Of a stretch of DNA of 7,247 nt, positions 1 through 5,100 are shown piece after piece; the first letter of the stretch is position 1; each line of letters opens with the position of its first letter. The notes beneath the pieces were generated by a model that saw only the letters and a program-made list of their open reading frames with translations, did no database searches and had not been told where the DNA came from. Made by a program: the position numbers and the translations under genes. This stretch comes from Leptospira bourretii (lineage in GTDB: Bacteria; Spirochaetota; Leptospiria; Leptospirales; Leptospiraceae): positions 1-7,247 of the forward strand of contig NZ_RQFW01000006.1 of the NCBI RefSeq assembly GCF_004770145.1. The letters run 5' to 3'.

Positions 1-2
1 TC

Positions 3-95
3 TTCGTTAACTTTGAATACCAAGGTTTTGAAGAAACAATCCTACGTTTGAATGCTATTTTTTTGGATCAAGTCGAGTCCCTCTTTTGTAAATAA
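3..95 (+). CDS. 3' end of an unidentified gene (partial)
   Basis: An open plus-strand frame enters from the left edge and ends at TAA (93-95), giving 30 residues that begin FVNFEYQGFEE and end DQVESLFCK. The other two plus frames hit stops at once or within about 17 codons. The codon mix (Glu, Leu, Phe, Asn rich, no rare-looking runs) fits a real protein tail. It would converge on the lipoprotein gene, with only 49 bases between the two stop codons, a common arrangement. No domain can be recognised in so short a piece, so no function is offered. The alternative is a chance open frame, since 30 codons is not long. Confidence 0.5.
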   Translation, partial: FVNFEYQGFEETILRLNAIFLDQVESLFCK

Positions 96-116
96 TCAGC
101 AGATTACGTTGCGAAG

Positions 117-137
117 CACCCATTCATAAAAGGGGTG
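117..137. repeat. Small inverted repeat between two convergent genes
   Basis: CACCC (117-121) and GGGTG (133-137) can pair around an 11-base loop, in the gap between the stop codons of the two convergent genes. The location suits a shared terminator. The stem is only five base pairs and no T-run follows on either strand, so an intrinsic terminator is not demonstrated. Confidence 0.25.
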
Positions 138-144
138 TAGAGAT

Positions 145-810
145 TTAATAAGAGATGATGTTTGCTTTGTTTCTCGAGTCGATGGATTTGTTAACAAACA
201 TTTTTTCTGATCTGCCGACCAGTTTTGCATTTTCACCTTTTCCGCCGCCACAATCAGCTGGTAAAAAATTTAACTGCGAAGCATAAGGAATGTAAACTGG
301 CGGTTGAAAGTCTTTTTCATCGAGGTATTCTCTCGCTTCCGCAAAGATAACAAATTCGTCTTCACTTTCTTGAGGTAGATTTTGGAAACATATGCATACC
401 CTTTGCCCTTCTTTGATATCTATTTCCAGCAGAGCCGGCTCCTTTGAAGTGTAAGTATCAATCACCCGGTTTTTTGCGTAATTATGAATTCTGACTGCAA
501 AGTATGTTAAACGAAGGACATGTTTTCCGGGAGTCATGTAGAACTGTGATTTCCCGTCTACTTTTCCAATCCCAATGATCCCAAGAGAGAATCCATAATC
601 CTGAAGGTTCTCTTCAAAGTCTTTACCATCGATACTAAGAATTAGAAAATTAGAAATTCTTAATTCTGCTAATTTTGAAGTATCGCTTGGTTGCGGATCG
701 TCTGGATGGTTTGGGTAGACATAATACTTTGTGCAATGAGTTGTTAATAATAATAGGAGTATGAGTCGTAAAACTTTTTTAAATGATAACAAGTTGCTTG
801 AAATACGCAT
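145..810 (-). CDS. Predicted spirochaetal lipoprotein, function unknown
   Basis: The 221-residue product starts with a basic, Ser/Asn-containing n-region (residues 1-15, with KK and R). A Leu-rich core (LILLLLL, residues 16-22) and Thr-Thr-His-Cys follow, putting a likely lipidated Cys at residue 26. Spirochaetal lipoboxes are looser than those of enteric bacteria, but His at -1 is unusual, so lipidation is likely rather than certain. The mature part opens with a Tyr/Pro/Asp-rich tether and continues into an apparently beta-rich domain (about residues 48-160) with the phrase TPGKHVLRLTY, a pattern seen in small envelope beta-sandwich proteins. The tail is basic and polar. I do not recognise the family. 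The ATG at 808-810 is the only start that leaves a complete signal peptide, and no good Shine-Dalgarno site precedes it. It lies 963 bases from the barstar gene, so it is probably a separate transcription unit from the toxin locus. Confidence 0.8.
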   Translation of the reverse strand: MRISSNLLSFKKVLRLILLLLLTTHCTKYYVYPNHPDDPQPSDTSKLAELRISNFLILSIDGKDFEENLQDYGFSLGIIGIGKVDGKSQFYMTPGKHVLRLTYFAVRIHNYAKNRVIDTYTSKEPALLEIDIKEGQRVCICFQNLPQESEDEFVIFAEAREYLDEKDFQPPVYIPYASQLNFLPADCGGGKGENAKLVGRSEKMFVNKSIDSRNKANIISY

Positions 811-832
811 AGGATTAAATCATAATATTTCG

Positions 833-1126
833 CTAAATAGTCAAAGAGAATATTGCTAAAACTTGAGTCAAATTTATTTTTCTAAGGCGATCCTCTGTAA
901 TCAGAATTCCCGAATGAGTTTTGGCTTCGGGCTGTAAGAATATAAATGATGGCTGCGATGGACGATAACCATTACGATCGAGGTGACTAACAACTAACAT
1001 GCGATTGGTCAATAAATTGGTGAATGTTTTTTGGCGCATCGAATCCGTTAGTTGATTGGCACTTATTTCTGTAACGACCGCGCTATCCGCTCCAATCTTT
1101 CCGATCTGTTCGTTGATTAAAATAAG
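833..1126 (-). pseudogene. Eroded coding-like frame, no valid 5' end
   Basis: A minus-strand frame is open for 97 codons, from just after a TGA (1127-1129) to a stop at 833-835. The stretch before the first Met (1037-1039) already reads like protein (for example GADSAVVTEISANQLTDS), so that Met is probably not the true start. The Met also lacks an obvious ribosome-binding site. The frame continues with a plausible mixed sequence (RMLVVSHLDRNGYRP, then FLQPEAKTHSGILITEDR). This looks like the 3' part of a gene whose upstream portion was lost or broken by stops and a frameshift. I do not recognise the family. The alternatives are a chance frame, or a live short gene starting at 1039 (68 residues). 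Confidence 0.3.
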
Positions 1127-1230
1127 TCAGTTTATGGAAAGGATTTCCGCTGCTATCGCTGGCGCAGGGAATTTTCGGTGAAAACAATCATTAGTTAGGA
1201 AATGTTTAGTTAAGATTGAAAGAACTGATT

Positions 1231-1248
1231 AGAATCAAGATTGATTCT
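1231..1248. repeat. 18-base inverted repeat
   Basis: AGAATCAA and TTGATTCT are perfect 8-base inverted arms separated by GA. The site sits alone in the gene-poor interval. It could be a protein-binding dyad or a weak hairpin. No T-run follows it on either strand, so terminator function is not supported. Confidence 0.4.
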
Positions 1249-1360
1249 GGCCACAAATCCCAATTTGGCATTGAGACGAACTACTTGTAAAAGCGGAAAA
1301 AAAGTGAGATTTATGCGAACTACAGAAAAACTCAGAAAATATTTTGGCTATACGCATTTC

Positions 1361-1499
1361 GTTTAACACCTGCAGACGAGTGTCTATCTGTATTGCAATT
1401 AACCCCCACCCATCCCCCTCACCAATCCTCCACAAACCGAGAGACGGAAACTGCGCACTGCAATCCGCTCCCGTGTTAGGTGGTCTCTGCAACACCTAC
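1361..1499. repeat. GC-rich patch, possible dispersed intergenic repeat
   Basis: Composition changes sharply here. The plus strand is C-rich around 1400-1440 (runs CCCCC, CCC, CCCCC), so the minus strand carries closely spaced G-runs able in principle to form a G-quadruplex, while flanking DNA is AT-rich. A 7-base word AACACCT occurs at both ends (1365-1371 and 1491-1497), and TAGGTG/CACCTA (1477-1482 and 1493-1498) can pair at the right edge. An 86-codon minus-strand frame covers it, but its product has no recognisable domain and changes composition part-way. I read the patch as a non-coding repeat or relic rather than a gene. That it is repeated elsewhere in the genome is inferred only. Confidence 0.3.
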
Positions 1500-1503
1500 T
1501 CTT

Positions 1504-1536
1504 GGAAAAAAAGCGCTTAAGAGAAATCACTCTCTT
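1504..1536 (-). terminator. Possible terminator for the toxin-barstar transcript
   Basis: Read leftward, a 6-bp stem (AAGAGA/TCTCTT, loop GTGATT, 1519-1536) is followed by AAGCGC and then a run of seven T (complement of the A-run at 1506-1512). The order hairpin then T-run fits an intrinsic terminator of minus-strand transcription. The stem is AT-rich, the T-run is offset by six bases, and the site is about 240 bases past the barstar stop, so the call is weak. Confidence 0.3.
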
Positions 1537-1582
1537 TTATACTTCGGTGTGCTCCCATTGTTTGCAAGCTTTGATTCAATAA

Positions 1583-1600
1583 TCTCTTCTATAGAAGAGA
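1583..1600. repeat. Perfect 18-base palindrome
   Basis: TCTCTTCTATAGAAGAGA is its own reverse complement with no spacer. A second, overlapping dyad follows at once (AAGGAT 1600-1605 with ATCCTT 1613-1618). The palindrome contains the stop codon of the remnant frame at 1589-1699. A zero-loop palindrome suits a dimeric protein site better than an RNA hairpin, and no T-run follows. The role is unknown. Confidence 0.5.
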
Positions 1601-1699
1601 AGGATTCCTTATATCCTTAGCAATCAACTGATCACTCTTTTTTGGAACATAGTCTTTGTGAATCACTAGAAATCGATGGCTTCCGATTGTATTTTGTCT
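1589..1699 (-). pseudogene. Possible remnant of a second barstar-like gene
   Basis: A minus-strand frame of 36 codons, preceded by a stop (1700-1702) and lacking any Met start, encodes a protein-like segment containing HRFLVIHKDYVPKKSDQL. The intact barstar just upstream has KRVVIVHKSIPKIGNQD at the strand after its helix. The shared pattern R-[VF]-[VL]-[IV]-[VI]-H-K-x-x-P-K, with one extra residue in the remnant, suggests the end of a related immunity gene that lost its first part. In an adjacent frame, a stretch with NGNDFEDKIQSEAIDF ends at a stop within this region, hinting at a frameshift. Immunity-gene arrays with decayed members are common beside polymorphic toxins. The match is short and could be coincidence. 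Confidence 0.3.
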
Positions 1700-1773
1700 T
1701 CAAAATCATTCCCGTTTGCATCTAGCATCTAACTTAACGAACATCTTGTTCGCTATTATAGTTTTGACGAGGC

Positions 1774-2139
1774 TCAGGCGGATACGAAAGTTGGAAAATA
1801 CACAAGCAGTTCATGCTCTTCTTCAGGTTTCCAAGATTCTATACTAGTTTTTAGAACATCTAGGTATTGCTGATAATCTTGGTTACCAATCTTGGGGATC
1901 GATTTATGAACAATTACAACTCGCTTTTGAGTAACCCAATCTAAATCGGAAAGGCAATCTTCAAGAGCATTCCAGTTATAACTAAAATAGCCTGGGAAAT
2001 TTAACACTTCATAAAGAGCAGATAGCAACTCATGGGTCGTTGTAATATTTTCGTGAATAATCCCTACAAAATCATCACTATGATTTTGTAGAACATCATG
2101 GAGGGATGCATAACATGAGAAGTCCGCTTCTGTAAACAT
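1774..2139 (-). CDS. Barstar-family immunity protein (RNase inhibitor)
   Basis: This 121-residue cytoplasmic protein is predicted to bind and block the ribonuclease domain at the end of the upstream gene. The diagnostic stretch is residues 41-68, where FPGYFSYNWNALEDCLSDL matches the barstar inhibitory loop and helix (in barstar itself, YYGENLDALWDCL). Asp61 lines up with barstar Asp39 and Asn57 with barstar Asp35; Asn instead of Asp at that position is a notable change. The next strand, KRVVIVHK (residues 72-79), and the C-terminal strand near HELLVYFP complete the alpha/beta fold. Length is somewhat greater than the 90 residues of barstar, as in many barstar-like family members. No signal peptide or membrane segment is visible, as expected for an intracellular inhibitor. 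The start lies 13 bases past the toxin stop, behind a strong Shine-Dalgarno site, so co-transcription and translational coupling are likely. It may inhibit only its cognate RNase. Confidence 0.9.
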   Translation of the reverse strand: MFTEADFSCYASLHDVLQNHSDDFVGIIHENITTTHELLSALYEVLNFPGYFSYNWNALEDCLSDLDWVTQKRVVIVHKSIPKIGNQDYQQYLDVLKTSIESWKPEEEHELLVYFPTFVSA

Positions 2140-2147
2140 CTTCTATA

Positions 2148-2154
2148 CTTCCTT
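2148..2154 (-). promoter_or_regulatory. Shine-Dalgarno site of barstar gene overlapping toxin stop
   Basis: On the minus strand AAGGAAG lies 8 bases before the barstar ATG, and its first two bases are part of the TAA stop of the toxin gene (TAAGGAAG). It is the strongest ribosome-binding signal I noticed in the window. A ribosome finishing the toxin would sit on it, which couples inhibitor synthesis to toxin synthesis. Confidence 0.75.
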
Positions 2155-5100
2155 ATGGATTCAGCCTAATAAATGAGTCGTAGTGATCAGGCGTATACCA
2201 CATGTCACCATTAGCACCGCGGACAATTCGTTGCGGCCCCGGTCCCTGAACACCAGGTGTTGGGTGAACATACTCAGTGTAATATCCATCTGGTTTGACT
2301 GGCAACTCAGGAGTTGTTTTTCCCGGCAAAGGCCTGTTATTGAATATTGAACCATCGTTTCTATGCGGAAATCTACCACCTTGTTCAATTCTTTGCAGGG
2401 TCGGTTTTAGGTCAACAGTACCTTCAAGGACTTTTCCAGTTCTTTTATCAACCACCCGAACACCATCGATAAACCGGGTTGTCCCTTTAGAAGCGGTGAC
2501 TTCAACCGCTTTACTCCCTCCAAAAATTCCTTTTACTCTTTGACCTATTCTAGAGGCAGAATTAGATATAGCCTTAATTGTATTTCCAATGATAGGTATA
2601 CCTTTTAATGCTGCACCAACCCTTCCCCAAGGTGTTATCGATGCAGCACATATTGCTGAGCCCACTCCTCCATCTACACATTCTTTAGCCGTCTCTACCG
2701 CTAAATCTTTTGCTCCTTCTACTGCATCATCAATTCCTTCATTGATTTTCTTAGCACCGTCAGGCCTTAGGTTGGATTGGAGTGTGTTAGTGAATAGTAA
2801 TCCATTCCCCTTAATATAACTATCATCGTTATTATGCACCCAAACCCCGACTTCCCCCACAAAGTAGGTATGATATTCTTCCACCTCAAAGTTATAAACG
2901 GTCTCTTTCCTCTCATCTATCGTAATGTTAGAAACAACCAGTTCCTTTCCATCCGCACCAAGAGCCACATCCCCAGGATGTAAATCTTTTGCCTCTACCC
3001 AATCAGTAGTTTCTATAGAGAACTTCTCTAAGGCATGACCTTGTTTTTTCACACGGAACGGGTGGTTCCAAGTGGTTTCGAGGACTGTTCCATCAGCAAA
3101 AGAAACAGTGTAAATAGCATCTGTTTGTCGGATAAAGGTGTTCACTACCTTGCGGTAAGAGACTTCCCCTGTTTCATCGGATTTGGAAAGAACTAAATCT
3201 CCAACTTGGATGTCTTCAATGTTCTTTAAGCCCTCTTTGGTATGAACTTTGGTTCCGGCGACAAAACAAGTTCTATCTACGAATTGACCTGTCTTTGGAT
3301 CTATCCAACCAGAGTGATCACCGTATGTACCACCAAGTTGGTCGGCGAAATCGGAGACATTCCCTTTCATTCTTTCCCAAACAGAATCTCTAGTTGTATG
3401 TTGATCTCTTTTTGGCTTACCGTTGATTTCTGCAGACTTATTCTGAACTAACGTTTCTTTTTCTTCGTCAGTTAAGTCATCCCAGCTACTTTTGCCTTCA
3501 GGAAATTTGATTGGGCCTTTGGATTCTAACCACTTCTTCTTCGCTCGGTCTACTTCCATATATTCGCCGTGAACATTTTCGGCAATACTGTCCATAGCAC
3601 CCATGAGTGCACCTTGCGATGTCACGACACTGTTTCCAACAATGTCTCCATAAGCAGGGTTGTTATTGTTGTTGTAACTACCAGAAAAACCTGATTGAGA
3701 AGAGTATTCTATTGTGCTGCCACCATTGGTGTAAGATACACCGAATCCACCATCTTTCGAATAGTTTGCACTGACTGTATGGCCATTATAAGAACCTTCA
3801 TAGTTAATTCCCCCTCTCTGAGAAATCCCTAATGAATGGTCGCCATTAGCGGTGTTACTAGAAACTTTTACACCAACTCCATCGCGCTGATTAAACGTTA
3901 GTGCCTGACTTCCACTTGTCTTATCCGTAGCCTTATCATAGTCATTACGAGCAACAAAGGCTCCAAAACCTTCTTGGGCGTTATAAGATAGACCTCCAGA
4001 ATAGTCTCCATTTGTGACTCCAACTGATGCTGATAATCCCGTTTTTTCCGAGTAAGAGAGTCCCGAGATCGCTCCATTGGAGTTTTTATATCCAACCTGG
4101 GCCCCAAATCCGCCGTTCTGGGTATAACTCACCCCTGCGACAAAATTACCAACCTTGGCCCCAACACTAGCCCCAAAACCTTCCTTCTCGCTATAGGTTA
4201 CCCTAGCCCCTAACTCAACAGATCCTATTTTCCCTGTGACTCCAATACTTGCGGCAAATCCACCATGTTCAGAATAAGATGCATTTGCAACGCTGACCCT
4301 AGCGGCACCGACACCAAACCCAAAGTCAACACTGGCGCCAAATCCATTATCATAAGAATAGTCTACACTTACCTTTGTAGTAAGACCGCTTAAAATTAAG
4401 CTGGCGGTTTCCGTGACGACAGATGCAACATTGGTAACCACACCCAAAATCCCGCCATTTCCAAAGGATTTGAGCATGGCAAGTGGATTCAATCGATCTA
4501 CAATCGGGATGGAAGACAACACAGCATCCACTGCCTTAAGGGTATCTAAGTTTTTGGCAACGTATGTGGCAGCCATCGGGCCACCTAACGATTTGGCAGA
4601 TTTGACAAACGGATCACCCTGAACCGATTCTCCCTCAGCTTTGATCTCGTTGTACATCTCCTTCATCTTAAGAATAGGATAGTACTGATTGAAGTGGTGA
4701 GTTCCGAATGTTCCCCCCACTGTCGGTCCAACCAAGTAACCAGAGTTCTTCGCTGATTCGATCATGGCTTCTTTACCTTTTTCATCAGCTGAGTTAAACT
4801 CAAACATCTTTTGCGGATCGGTTGCAAGCTGGCCTAACGCAGATTGTGCAGCCTGGGCGACTCGTGCCATAGCCTTTGGATCAAGCATTGTTAAACCGAC
4901 TTCACGGTTTTCTGACTTCTCAGGATCAAATGTTTGTTTGAAGTCCGTTTGCATTTGGTTACGAGCCAGTCTCACCATCATTGTGAGTTCTGCACTGGCA
5001 GGTGCGTCTTTCCCTTGCAAAGATTGGTAATCGGTTAGATCCCATTCCTTTCCATTGGAATCTTTGACGGTTGGCAATTTATCCGGTTTGATATATACGA

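Larger units (their letters stand above)
811..1773. other. Long gene-poor interval with remnants and dyads
   Basis: About 960 bases lie between the start of the lipoprotein gene and the end of the barstar gene. I see no intact, convincing gene here. The interval holds an eroded coding-like frame (833-1126), two 18-base dyad symmetries (1231-1248 and 1583-1600), a C-rich, higher-GC patch (about 1395-1480), a possible leftward terminator (1504-1536), a short protein-like remnant (1589-1699), a tandem GCATCTA doublet (1718-1731) and a CGAAC/GTTCG hairpin (1738-1752). The mixture of gene fragments and odd composition suggests turnover and decay downstream of a toxin-immunity locus, but that history is inferred. 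Confidence 0.6.

Noticed and set aside
814..871. Two TTGACT boxes (839-844 and 866-871, minus strand) as -35 elements for the lipoprotein gene
   Set aside because: The nearest acceptable -10 hexamers are 11-14 bases away or too close to the start codon, so no promoter with normal spacing can be assigned.
1235..1495. 86-codon minus-strand open frame
   Set aside because: No recognisable domain, composition switches from GC-rich to AT-rich part-way, and no ribosome-binding site was seen. Treated as a frame over a non-coding patch.
1361..1733. Integron-like core words (GTTAGGT, GTTTAAC, ATCTAAC) suggesting attC sites around the barstar gene
   Set aside because: The words match the loose GTTRRRY/RYYYAAC pattern, but no pair at 57-141 base spacing has complementary outer and inner boxes. 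Such short degenerate words are expected by chance.
2831..3268. Hint region as a true self-splicing intein
   Set aside because: The +1 residue is Asn, and the domain sits in the standard pretoxin position before a toxin tip rather than interrupting a conserved host protein.
3674..4372. Repeat zone as a CRISPR array or recent tandem DNA repeat
   Set aside because: The repeats are at protein level only, with diverged DNA, variable unit length and an uninterrupted reading frame.
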